A stretch of DNA of 64,000 nt from Bacteroidetes bacterium GWF2_38_335. Its GTDB lineage: Bacteria; Bacteroidota; Bacteroidia; Bacteroidales; GWF2-38-335. Location: the NCBI GenBank assembly GCA_001769535.1, contig MEOH01000015.1, positions 1 to 64,000 of the forward strand. The letters are read 5' to 3'. Numbering within the stretch: position 1 is the first letter of the stretch; each line of letters starts with the position of its first letter. Both the position numbers and the translations under genes were made by a program. Shown here one piece after another: positions 43,148 to 51,864 of the stretch. The notes under the pieces were generated by a model. That model worked only from the letters and a program-made list of their open reading frames with translations. It was not told where the DNA came from and ran no database searches.

Positions 43148-46100
43148 TTAACGCATGAGGTACATTTTACCGAATCCCTTTTTAAAATAGCTTTCTGCGC
43201 CGGTTTTTCTTTTCTCAATACTCTCACCATTCAATTTGGTGAAAACGCGATAAAAATAAACCCCGTTTGCCAGTTGGTCGCCATACATATCCTTACCATC
43301 CCAGGCAAATTGTGAAATGTTGCGGCCAATATTTACCGGACCAATCTCATCGAGTGTAATTTCCCTTACCAGCTTTCCTGTCACGGTGGTAATCTGAATC
43401 CTCAGATCATCCGGAATCTCTGAACCAGTCAGCACAAAAACAAATCGTGTTGAGGTTGAAAATGGATTTGGATAGTTAAAAATGTCGGTGATTGTAGATT
43501 GATTGATAATCTCAAAATCAATTCGATAATCATTATCTCCGGATTCATTACCCGAACGATCAAGAGCCTGCACCTGAATCTCATACAAACCGTCGGTTGC
43601 AAAAACCGGGTTGTAGATAATTTTACAACTGTTGTTGGGAAGATCGGCCGGAACCCATTCCATAATTTCACTTCCGGAAATATCGTTGAACCATATTCTT
43701 TGAGCTTCGCCCTCAGGCAATTTCTTTAAAAATACTGCAAACAATGACGTATCATTTAATGCAAGATATTTATTTTCATCCTTAAGCTGAATCACAACCT
43801 GGGGTTTTGCAGAAACAATATCACCATTAAGGATATGCACCCCGTCAAAAGTAACATCAAGCAGGGGGTTTTCATTATCTGACCTCACATAGAAAAATTT
43901 CTGTGTAATGTTATTGAAGTGGTACATTTCCGTTTGATCATAATCGCCGGTTAAAGCATCAATTGGATTTACTTCCATCCAGATACTGTTCAGCCCCGAC
44001 AGTCCAAGTGTTGAAAACGAAATGGTATCGATAAGCACATCACCAGCAGGATGAGTTCTGCACCGTTTTAACGCAAGGGTATCAATATTGTAATTTCGGT
44101 CCATGAGCATGTACAAAATCAAAACGCTGTCCATGTCGTAAGAACTGATATTGCGGGTTGCCAGAGAGAAAGTAATCTGGTCGCCTTCGAAAACAGTATC
44201 CCGCTCAAAAAAGTATCCGCCGTTTGGATCAAGTGCTGTTTCAGGAGCACCATCATAGGTAAGTTGCCATTTCGAAAGTTGCGGAGGTGTTTTCAATGTG
44301 TCATCGCGGGTTTCAAGAACAAATTTCAGTTTGGAATAATTATCCGCCGAAGCAGGAATATCCAGAATATCGTAATCGGGTGGAGTCAGTCCCGAAATAA
44401 TGGTATCTTCCGAAAGATCACTGTTTATGCCGAGCAGACTAAGTCGGGCCTCATCATAAGTCAGTAACTCCGAAGCATTCTGCCGCCAGTGAAGGGTTTG
44501 CCAGTTGGTGCCCGGACCAATTATTTCAGAAGTAATATCACCCTGGGTATAATCCGAAGGCAAATCCGCAAACAAATCAATTTCATCGGTTGGTGAGTCA
44601 CCAATAATTTCCTGAACCGTTGAAGGATAACCCTTGCGGAAAAACAAAATATATGGATTATTTTGCGGGACATCCCTGATGTTGGCAGCTCCATAGCTTT
44701 CGAAAGCCAGCAGAATTGGTTCTTCCCAGTCATCAAATAATCCGCTTCTAAAAGAATAAACCAATACATAGTTGCCATCGGGAACAGAATTTATAAATTC
44801 AACCATGTCTTGTCTTGCTGTTGGGTAATCAACCCATGAATAATAATCAGGATATTTCATATACAAATCAGGACGATGTCGTCCAGAACAAGTGTCATAT
44901 TGCCAAAACGTATGCGAAAAACCGTCGATTACAGCAACATGCATTTTAAAATTTGTATAACAACTAGAATAATCCATTCTGAAATCATTCAGAAAAAAGG
45001 CCACTCTTGTATAATTATAATAAGTTAGATCACCATCGGAACTAACCGATCCAATATTGTGACAATACAAGCCATCAGGAGTATTTATATAATCAAAGCT
45101 TCTTTCATCTCGATTATATTCAATGTATTTAAAATCATCGTTCTTAAACTGTTGGAAATGTGCCTGCGACCAACCGGTTTTTCCCGGAATATAAATAAAT
45201 GAACTCTCTTTCCACTTTGGCGTTTCATCTCCGGTTGGAGTTTTGCAAACGCGCCAGAAATAAATCATTGAATCCTGCAGGGTAAATGGAAGCTCCCAGT
45301 TAATTACTCCTCCGGTTGAATTGACTGTTGTTGTCAAAAATGCCGGACTGGAAGTTGAGAATGCATCGGAAGTATCCACCTCAAAAGTGAAAGAGGTTTC
45401 ATCAAGAAAAACATCCTCAGTGGATGCTTTAAGTGTAACATGTTCATCGGGGTAAATGGCATATTTATATGGCCAAATAGGACTAAGATCTCCGGAAAGA
45501 ATAAGTTTATCAACATTAAGTTCATTATTGAATTCATTATTCTCATCAATTTCTCCAAGAACATCAACACTAATTTCAAAAGTATTCAAACCTGGTCCAT
45601 TCAACTTATTTACCGGCATTTTAAAACTAATGGTATCCCTATACATCAATCCCGGTTTTTGAAAATAAAGTGTGGTATCCTGAAGGTTGGGCAACGTTCT
45701 TTTCACCTGCACCAGGAAGGTATCAAGTGTGGCTCTTCCAAGGTTTGAGATACCCAGAAAAACTTCGAAGGAATCCAATTCTGAAGTAATAACAGAGGGA
45801 ACAAAATACACATCAGAAGGTGTGATTGCCAGGTCAGGTTTATTAAATGAAGATACTTTCACAGCGGGATCGCCATGCAGGGAGAATTCATAGCAGGTAT
45901 TTCTCACATAATTGTTTGTGAGATAATCTTCCTGATAAGCTTTTACAGTGTTTTGCATTTGTTCTCCAACACTCAGGCCATAAGAGTTATAAGCAATCTG
46001 TTGATATAAATTTGTGGAATAGCCATGCAAATATTGCTTGAAAGCTTCACCCGTTGATGCGAGAAAAGCAATACACCCCTTTTCATTGAATACCCATGTT

Positions 46101-48109
46101 TCGTTGATATTTGAGTTTAAAATATGAATGTCACCTGACAAACAGGAGTTGGCAATAATCATGGGATATTTGCCCTCATTATTATACACACTTGGATTAT
46201 CAATGCTGATGTCAAATCCTGCCGTAGAGCCATGACCAAAGAAAGTCAGCAGGGAAACGCCATTGCTTATAAGATCGGTAATTGAATCGGTTGTGGAAAT
46301 TTCAATAGGATCAGAACTTGTTTTTCTGAAATCAAAAACCCTGGCGCCATAATGGATACCTTCAATCTGATCTTTATACATATTTAAGTAAGAATCGATT
46401 TCCGCCTGCTCCGCAGTACTTCCGCCCCCGCCGAAATGAATCACATTTTTCTTCCATGGATCATTGATTTCCGATTCAAAAACCATGAGTTTGTTGAGAT
46501 AAATTTCCACCTGTCCGGGGTTTCTGGCACCGATGCGTCCTGTTGGTATCGCCGACTCGAAATTGGTGCCATTCAATCCGGCTGTAAAAAGGTTGTCAGT
46601 TGCAGGAGAGCCAAAAGAAGGCACAGTTGTAATTGAATAAGCAACTGAGTCAGAATAAGTATTTTTTCTTGCATCAGAAAACTTGACTGATTTACCAATA
46701 AGCAGCATATATTTGGGGATGCTGTCATAATTATCAATAAGAAATCTGGTAAAATTCCTTATTCCGGCAGGATGTTTTTGAACTCCAAAAGCAAATTGGT
46801 CGTAAAGTTGGTCAACATCCACCACGAGTGTTGAAAAACCTGTAGAATTCCTATAAGCTTTATATTCGTTTGCTTTTGACATCAAGGAACTGTGGGTAAC
46901 AATAATATAATCGGAATTAAATCCTGTTGCGCTGTAATCAATAAAACTAACCCGTTCAATTCCACCGGTCACAGGTGTTACACCCTCCGAAGAAACCATT
47001 ATACATTTCCGGAATGAATCACCGGTATCCGGAATAAGTGCTTTGTAGGTTCCGGATTCATTAACAACAGTTATCACCTTTGAATTGGTGATGTCGTACA
47101 AACGGGGCAATCCTGTGGATGCAGTAAAATTTGTAACATCAATCCTTGTTTTTGAACTACCCGAATTTGGCAGATCAAACTCAAATATACTTTTTCCTTC
47201 AAAATCAAACGAATGAGGATAGCGTAATTTAATCCATGAAAGAGCATTTTTATCAGAAGTAATGCCAAGATCGTTGACCACACTGAAAGTAAGATCAAGA
47301 GCAGAACCCAAAAGAGATGAAGAAAAACTGAAACTTTTCTTCACCGATACTTTTCCAAGAAAAGCCGTATCCAGTTGAACACCTCCCAAAAATGCAATTT
47401 GAACGTGGTGGTTTACCGATAATCCGGAAGCCATATTTGAATTGCTCACAAACATAACCTCCAGTTCAGCGTTTAATCCGCCAACAGCTTTTCCAGTTGA
47501 CAGGGATTTCGTTGTACTGGGCGTTGCAATATCCACATAACTATCAAACCAACCTTCATAATTGCTTACTTTTGGTCCGTACATCTCAAAATATTTGTTG
47601 GTTGTATAGGTAGTAAGCACCTCCCTGACGCAATGGGCAGCGGAAGTATAAGCCGAAAAATTAACATCCGTTTCGGGTTGAAACCTCAGTCCTGAAGTGG
47701 TAATATCGTATGTAAGAAAATAGGAAGATTCATCATTGATCAGACTGTAATAGGAATTTGTATGTTGTGTGATGTCGTCGAGCAATATTGTATCAATGGT
47801 GCCATCATTGCGCCTGCCATAAAATTCAAAATAGTCATTGTTATCAAAAAAATTATCCCCATCGGCATCATAAACTAAAATTGGTTGTTCCACGCCTCTG
47901 TAAAAGAGCCTGTAACTGCTGAGTGGAGCAATCAAAATATCGCTGAAGGAAGAAAGCGCTGAATGATTCACTCTGTACATGCCGTCAGTGCTTACCGGAA
48001 TGCGATAATAATCATATTCATAATTAATCCATTCATTCCCATAGTTCTGTGCGTTTGAAAAAGCACATAGAACCATTAATATCAGTGAAAAAAGAAAGTT
48101 TTTAATCAT
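43148..48109 (-). CDS. porU2: C25 (gingipain-type) cysteine peptidase, PorU2-like T9SS sortase candidate
   Basis: 1653 residues with a Sec signal peptide (MIKNFLFSLILMVLCAFSNA). The peptidase C25 domain spans about 380-740. The catalytic His lies in LTFFGHGSTAGFD (about 625), and the catalytic Cys in MIIANSCLSGDIH (about 655). The N-terminal prodomain-like part (about 20-370) contains the YYRIPVSTDGMYRVNHSAL type seen in PorU proteins. CARDB/Ig-like domains follow (about 760-1500), and the C-terminus is FlgD-like (NPFSTSTRFVFVLTGSEIPD...ANGVYFYRV). PorU removes the sorting domain of T9SS cargo and attaches it to A-LPS; the long form is usually called PorU2. Classical PorU is about 1150 residues, so whether this one is the main sortase is uncertain. 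First gene of a five-gene cluster. Confidence 0.85.
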   Translation of the reverse strand: MIKNFLFSLILMVLCAFSNAQNYGNEWINYEYDYYRIPVSTDGMYRVNHSALSSFSDILIAPLSSYRLFYRGVEQPILVYDADGDNFFDNNDYFEFYGRRNDGTIDTILLDDITQHTNSYYSLINDESSYFLTYDITTSGLRFQPETDVNFSAYTSAAHCVREVLTTYTTNKYFEMYGPKVSNYEGWFDSYVDIATPSTTKSLSTGKAVGGLNAELEVMFVSNSNMASGLSVNHHVQIAFLGGVQLDTAFLGKVSVKKSFSFSSSLLGSALDLTFSVVNDLGITSDKNALSWIKLRYPHSFDFEGKSIFEFDLPNSGSSKTRIDVTNFTASTGLPRLYDITNSKVITVVNESGTYKALIPDTGDSFRKCIMVSSEGVTPVTGGIERVSFIDYSATGFNSDYIIVTHSSLMSKANEYKAYRNSTGFSTLVVDVDQLYDQFAFGVQKHPAGIRNFTRFLIDNYDSIPKYMLLIGKSVKFSDARKNTYSDSVAYSITTVPSFGSPATDNLFTAGLNGTNFESAIPTGRIGARNPGQVEIYLNKLMVFESEINDPWKKNVIHFGGGGSTAEQAEIDSYLNMYKDQIEGIHYGARVFDFRKTSSDPIEISTTDSITDLISNGVSLLTFFGHGSTAGFDISIDNPSVYNNEGKYPMIIANSCLSGDIHILNSNINETWVFNEKGCIAFLASTGEAFKQYLHGYSTNLYQQIAYNSYGLSVGEQMQNTVKAYQEDYLTNNYVRNTCYEFSLHGDPAVKVSSFNKPDLAITPSDVYFVPSVITSELDSFEVFLGISNLGRATLDTFLVQVKRTLPNLQDTTLYFQKPGLMYRDTISFKMPVNKLNGPGLNTFEISVDVLGEIDENNEFNNELNVDKLILSGDLSPIWPYKYAIYPDEHVTLKASTEDVFLDETSFTFEVDTSDAFSTSSPAFLTTTVNSTGGVINWELPFTLQDSMIYFWRVCKTPTGDETPKWKESSFIYIPGKTGWSQAHFQQFKNDDFKYIEYNRDERSFDYINTPDGLYCHNIGSVSSDGDLTYYNYTRVAFFLNDFRMDYSSCYTNFKMHVAVIDGFSHTFWQYDTCSGRHRPDLYMKYPDYYSWVDYPTARQDMVEFINSVPDGNYVLVYSFRSGLFDDWEEPILLAFESYGAANIRDVPQNNPYILFFRKGYPSTVQEIIGDSPTDEIDLFADLPSDYTQGDITSEIIGPGTNWQTLHWRQNASELLTYDEARLSLLGINSDLSEDTIISGLTPPDYDILDIPASADNYSKLKFVLETRDDTLKTPPQLSKWQLTYDGAPETALDPNGGYFFERDTVFEGDQITFSLATRNISSYDMDSVLILYMLMDRNYNIDTLALKRCRTHPAGDVLIDTISFSTLGLSGLNSIWMEVNPIDALTGDYDQTEMYHFNNITQKFFYVRSDNENPLLDVTFDGVHILNGDIVSAKPQVVIQLKDENKYLALNDTSLFAVFLKKLPEGEAQRIWFNDISGSEIMEWVPADLPNNSCKIIYNPVFATDGLYEIQVQALDRSGNESGDNDYRIDFEIINQSTITDIFNYPNPFSTSTRFVFVLTGSEIPDDLRIQITTVTGKLVREITLDEIGPVNIGRNISQFAWDGKDMYGDQLANGVYFYRVFTKLNGESIEKRKTGAESYFKKGFGKMYLMR

Positions 48110-48462
48110 AGGTTAAAATTAAACATTTTGCAGCTATTTTCATCAAAAATAAAAAAGAGGAATTTTCATTTCTGCTTTTTTTGATAAACAATAGCATTTA
48201 TATTACTAAAACATCAATTACTTGTTTCTAATAGTTATTACCTATATGCCGGTAAAAATTGCCAAACATGAATCTCAGCTGCAAAAACCGCAATATGTTT
48301 AACAACAATGTACTTAAAAGACATCTAGTTATAACCTGTTAATAGATAAGAATTTGAAAAAAGTATAATTTCTTGATAAAATACTATAATCTGACTTTTT
48401 TTTTTGATATTTGCATAATTCATAAATATTATCTAATATTATGTTGCAAATTGTACACTAAT
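48110..48462. other. AT-rich divergent intergenic region
   Basis: Separates the C25 peptidase (minus) and the universal stress protein (plus). On the minus strand, TATTTTTG (48151-48144) is a -7 candidate for the peptidase cluster, without a well-placed TTG. GATATTTG near 48408 is a weaker candidate for the stress gene. No other structure was recognised. Confidence 0.35.
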
Positions 48463-49233
48463 ATGGAAGAATTTAAAAAGACTATCGTTGTCCCATGGGA
48501 CTTCAGCGAAAAAGCAGAATTTGCTTTAGCACATGCATTTTTGTTAAAGCAAGGACAAGTGGGTATAACCCTTGTTCACATTGTTGAAAAGACTAATCAG
48601 ATTGCAGAAATGCAAACTAAATTAGGCGAAGTAGTTGATAGAATTGAGAAAGAAAAGGGCTTTAAGCCCAAGGTTGAAGTCAGAAAAGGCAATATCTTCA
48701 AAGATCTTGGTCGCGTTGCCGAAGAGTTAAATGCAATCCTTGTTGTTATGGGGGTGCATGATGTCAAGCTGAAAAGGGGTTTAAAAGTAGTTTTAAAATC
48801 TCCTGTTCCCTTTATTCTTGTTAAGGAAACTCCTAAACATGGAATTTATGACGAAATTGTAGTTCCGATGAACGAAGACAAGAAAAACAGGGTCTTGCTG
48901 AATTGGGTAATTATCCTTTCAAAATATTATAATTGTAATGTTGATATTTTAAAACCATTTATCAGCAGCAGCGTTAAAAACGAAAAGATGAGGGGTCAAA
49001 TGTTTTTCATCAGGAAAAACCTCGATTCGAACGGTATTGTTTACGGGATAAAAACAACAAAAAGGGATACTGATTTTTATGAAGAATCGTTTAAATTTCT
49101 TGATGAAATAGGTGCTGATATGATGCTACTTATGTCTCATAGTTTTAAGAAATTTGTTCGCAAAGTAGGAAACAACAATACTCCTATTCTTGTTTTGAAC
49201 CCTATGAAAGCAAAAATGGGCGGATTCAACTAA
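48463..49233 (+). CDS. Two-domain universal stress protein
   Basis: The ATG at 48463 (MEEFKKTIVVPWDFSEKAEF) gives 256 residues; an upstream in-frame ATG at 48373 would add a non-homologous tail. Two tandem Usp domains are visible. The first is about 6-125 (IVVPWDFSEKAEFALAHAFL ... ILVVMGVHDVKLKRGLKVVL KS). The second is about 130-250 (EIVVPMNEDKKNRVLLNWVI ... MMLLMSHSFKKFVRKVGNNN TPILVLNP). The classic ATP-binding G-x2-G-x9-G(S/T) motif is not clear in either half, so it may not bind ATP. Cytoplasmic, monocistronic, with a terminator downstream. Confidence 0.88.
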   Translation: MEEFKKTIVVPWDFSEKAEFALAHAFLLKQGQVGITLVHIVEKTNQIAEMQTKLGEVVDRIEKEKGFKPKVEVRKGNIFKDLGRVAEELNAILVVMGVHDVKLKRGLKVVLKSPVPFILVKETPKHGIYDEIVVPMNEDKKNRVLLNWVIILSKYYNCNVDILKPFISSSVKNEKMRGQMFFIRKNLDSNGIVYGIKTTKRDTDFYEESFKFLDEIGADMMLLMSHSFKKFVRKVGNNNTPILVLNPMKAKMGGFN

Positions 49234-49254
49234 CAGAATTAAATTTTCATATAG

Positions 49255-49283
49255 AAGCTGCTTTTCAAGGCAGCTTTTTTTTT
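49255..49283 (+). terminator. Terminator of the universal stress gene
   Basis: AAGCTGC and GCAGCTT (49255-49261, 49270-49276) with an 8-nt loop, followed by a T9 tract, 22 bases after the stop. Confidence 0.8.
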
Positions 49284-49328
49284 GCTGTTCATCAAACCAA
49301 ATGATGTTTCTGAAAAACTTAAATCATA

Positions 49329-49477
49329 TTAATTCTACTTTATAGACTAATAAATCAACCTGTTTTTACCCTTAATCCCTAAAGGGAACAGGTTGATTTT
49401 TCAGGATTCACCCTTTAGGGTTGGGGCAAAAATGCTGAAAAATAAAAGGAAACTTAAATGTGTTAAAGTAGAATTAA
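49329..49477. repeat. MITE-like palindromic element with 14-bp terminal inverted repeats
   Basis: TTAATTCTACTTTA at 49329-49342 is repeated in perfect inverse at 49464-49477. Inside are a 13-bp inverted repeat (AAATCAACCTGTT at 49352-49364, complement at 49387-49399), the palindromic pair CCCTAAAGGG / CCCTTTAGGG (49377-49386, 49411-49420), and ATTTTTCAG / CTGAAAAAT (49396-49404, 49435-49443). There is no reading frame. The right end touches the TATTTTTG box (49480-49487) of the following gene. Confidence 0.65.
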
Positions 49478-49517
49478 ACTATTTTTGCGTTGAATTATAC
49501 AATGAAATTATAAAAAG

Positions 49518-50354
49518 ATGAAAAAAATAAAATCCATAAAAACACAGTTTTCCAATAAATTTGGTAAAAATAAAGATTTCATTAATTCAATTATTATCTA
49601 TAATGAATCGGGAAGCATCACTGAAGAATCACATTTTAGCGGTCCTGATGAAATCGAAAGCAGGGTTGAATACAAATACAATGACCAGGGAAAAGTCGTT
49701 GAGGAAACAAATTACATGGAAAATAATGAATTTACCGAAAAAGTCAGATACACCAGAAACGATGAAGGTGTTGCGGTAAAAATTGAAATTGATTATTCAG
49801 ATGGTTCAAAATCTGTCAAAATTATTGAAAGAAACGACAACAGCGAAATTGTCACAACCTATGATGAAGAAAACCAAATAGAAGCAAAAGAAATAAGAGA
49901 ATACAACGAAAAAGGCAAACTAATTGCAAAAACTTCATTTGATGAAAACGGAGAAATTGAGGAAAAAGAGTTGTATGAGTATGACGAGAATGAAAATCTT
50001 GTACAGAAAACAGAATTAAATGAGGAAGACAAGCCAGAAATAACAAGCCGGTATTTCTATAATGAAAAAAATGAGCCTGAAAGAATTGTCAGTCTGAATT
50101 CTGCCGGTCAGCGCATCGATGAAATAAAAATCATGTACGATGAAACCGGAAGGGTAACTGAACAAATATACGGAACCCGGTTTATAATCAGGAATGAATA
50201 CAACGATGAGGAAAAAACCAGAACAGAAAGCAGATATATGTACTCCGGTGAACTTGATCATCAAACAATATATAAGTACAACGAAGATGGAACCATCGCA
50301 AGTGAAGACAGCATTCTTAACTCCCTCACTTATATTTATGAGTATTTTGATTAA
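49518..50354 (+). CDS. YD/RHS-like repeat protein, unknown function
   Basis: A 278-residue acidic protein made of about ten degenerate repeats of about 20 residues of the form YNEKGKLIAKTSFDENGEIE or YDENENLVQKTELNEEDKPE. They resemble the YD/wall-associated or toxin-antidote 'YxYDExGN' repeats. It has no signal peptide (MKKIKSIKTQFSNKFGKNKD), so it is probably cytoplasmic. RHS cores and toxins are much longer and lack this high acidity. It precedes mqnE by 17 bases on the same strand, so the two are likely co-transcribed. A TATTTTTG box lies 31 bases upstream, at the edge of the MITE-like element. Function unknown. Confidence 0.7.
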   Translation: MKKIKSIKTQFSNKFGKNKDFINSIIIYNESGSITEESHFSGPDEIESRVEYKYNDQGKVVEETNYMENNEFTEKVRYTRNDEGVAVKIEIDYSDGSKSVKIIERNDNSEIVTTYDEENQIEAKEIREYNEKGKLIAKTSFDENGEIEEKELYEYDENENLVQKTELNEEDKPEITSRYFYNEKNEPERIVSLNSAGQRIDEIKIMYDETGRVTEQIYGTRFIIRNEYNDEEKTRTESRYMYSGELDHQTIYKYNEDGTIASEDSILNSLTYIYEYFD

Positions 50355-50371
50355 AAAGAATCTATGCTGAA

Positions 50372-51460
50372 ATGGATATAAAAACTCAGAATATATTTGA
50401 AAAAATCAAAACCGGCAAAAGAATTAATGCCGACGAAGGTTTATTTTTATATGAGCACGCCGATTTGGCTGAACTGGGATTAATGGCAGACTTTATAAAA
50501 AGACAAAAATTTGAAAATAAAGTTTTTTTTAACCGGAATTTCCACCTTGAGCCAACAAATGTATGCATTCATGGTTGCAAGTTCTGTTCATATTCAAGAA
50601 AACAGGGTGAGCAGGGTTCATGGGAGCTTTCAATGGAAGAACTGCTGGAAACTGTAAAAAAATATGCCGACAAACGCGTTACAGAAGTTCATGTTGTCGG
50701 AGGCGTGCACCCAGATCGCGATCTGAATTATTATTGCCAATTAATTGCCGGAATAAAATCCATTTTGCCTGAAATTCATATTAAGGCCTTTACTGCAGTT
50801 GAATTAGACTATATGTTTAAAAAAGGAAAAATTTCAGCAGAGGAAGGACTGAAAAAGTTAAAAAACTGCGGATTAAATTCAATTCCGGGCGGAGGTGCCG
50901 AGATTTTCGATCCACAGATAAGGAAAAAAGTCTGTCATGAAAAATCCGATTCCACCACATGGCTTGCAATACATCAAAAGGCACATTTATTAGGAATACC
51001 ATCAAATGCCACCATGCTTTACGGTCATATTGAAGACTATTCTCACCGCATTGACCATCTCCAAAAATTAAGAGAACTTCAGGACTTAACTAATGGGTTT
51101 AATGCATTTATTCCATTAAAATTCAAAAATAAAAACAACCTGCTATCGGGTATTAGGGAAGTAAATTACACAGAGGAGTTAAGGAATTATGCTGTTTCGA
51201 GAATTTTCCTTGACAACATCCCTCACATTAAAGCATACTGGCCAATGTCGGGTAAGGATTTAGCCCTGCTTTCCTTATCATTTGGAGCAGATGATATGGA
51301 TGGAACCATTGATGACTCAACCAAAATTTATTCAATGGCAGGTTCAGAGGAGGCGAAACCCACATTGACAAGCAGTGTAATGATAAGGATTATTAAGGAT
51401 GCAAGGCATACACCTGTAGAAAGAGACTCGGAATACAATGAATTACAGATTTTTAGCTAA
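50372..51460 (+). CDS. mqnE: Aminodeoxyfutalosine synthase (radical SAM)
   Basis: Radical SAM enzyme of the futalosine pathway of menaquinone synthesis; it joins the enolpyruvyl ether of MqnA's product with S-adenosylmethionine-derived adenosine. The 362-residue protein carries the cluster motif CIHGCKFC (Cys65, Cys69, Cys72) after FHLEPTNV. The GGVHPDRDLNYYCQL segment and FTAVELDYMFKKGKISAEEG also match the family. The end QIFS and the SFGADDMDGTIDDSTKIYSM motif distinguish MqnE from MqnC and CofH. The first open frame upstream is the YD-repeat gene. MqnA, C and D are not in the window. Confidence 0.92.
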   Translation: MDIKTQNIFEKIKTGKRINADEGLFLYEHADLAELGLMADFIKRQKFENKVFFNRNFHLEPTNVCIHGCKFCSYSRKQGEQGSWELSMEELLETVKKYADKRVTEVHVVGGVHPDRDLNYYCQLIAGIKSILPEIHIKAFTAVELDYMFKKGKISAEEGLKKLKNCGLNSIPGGGAEIFDPQIRKKVCHEKSDSTTWLAIHQKAHLLGIPSNATMLYGHIEDYSHRIDHLQKLRELQDLTNGFNAFIPLKFKNKNNLLSGIREVNYTEELRNYAVSRIFLDNIPHIKAYWPMSGKDLALLSLSFGADDMDGTIDDSTKIYSMAGSEEAKPTLTSSVMIRIIKDARHTPVERDSEYNELQIFS

Positions 51461-51572
51461 AATGATTTTTGAATTTGCATGATTTTTAAACTCAATAATC
51501 CAATAAAAAACCATATTCAATGGGTAAAAAAAGATTATTAGTCACTTTTTTGATTTTTTTAACAATTAAGAC
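51461..51572. other. AT-rich gap between mqnE and the non-coding unit
   Basis: No reading frame, and no T-rich hairpin of terminator quality was seen for mqnE. The region ends at the promoter of the non-coding transcription unit. Confidence 0.4.
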
Positions 51573-51603
51573 TTGCATATCCGTTTTTTATTTCTTACAT
51601 TTG
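51573..51603 (+). promoter_or_regulatory. Consensus promoter of an apparent non-coding transcript
   Basis: TTG at 51573-51575, a 20-base spacer and TACATTTG at 51596-51603 exactly match the Bacteroidota consensus. It is one of the best promoters in the window, yet no significant reading frame follows. Confidence 0.7.
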
Positions 51604-51608
51604 TCATG

Positions 51609-51804
51609 TAATCATCATTGATTTTTTTAAAATTATTTCGTTAGTCAATTTAATTGATTATTATTCGGGCGAAAGCCACAAAATATTAAAACACACGTTC
51701 TTTTAAAAAATGTTCTCTTGCGGCGTACCTCTCTTTAAAGACTGACACTATTCTCTCTATTATTCTACATAGCTATTTATTTGCCGCAAGGGGACTTTTT
51801 TTTT
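51609..51804 (+). ncRNA. Candidate structured non-coding RNA (6S-like or novel)
   Basis: Bounded upstream by a consensus promoter and downstream by an intrinsic terminator. The 3' hairpin pairs GTTCTCTTGCGGC (51712-51724) with GCCGCAAGGGGAC (51783-51795): 13 bp with two G-U pairs, a 58-nt C/U-rich internal region, then T9. The 5' half has a small GGC-GAAA-GCC tetraloop hairpin (51668-51677). The longest open frames are short (for example 11 codons from 51710, MFSCGVPLFKD), so protein coding is unlikely, though a leader peptide is possible. Length about 196 nt fits 6S RNA, but I could not confirm the 6S central bubble. The mature RNA might begin later. It lies downstream of mqnE and opposite to apbE. 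Confidence 0.55.
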
Positions 51805-51864
51805 GTAGCAAGTCCTTGTTACGAAAACAAAATGAAATATCACTAAAGAAAAACAATCAGATTA

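Noticed and set aside
48373-48462. A longer universal stress protein starting at 48373
   Set aside because: The added residues (Phe/Ile/Cys-rich, KYYNLTFFFDICII) are not like the family, and the Usp fold starts right after the ATG at 48463.
51710-51745. An 11-codon leader peptide in the non-coding unit
   Set aside because: No attenuator-type rival hairpin or downstream co-directional gene follows; apbE is on the other strand.
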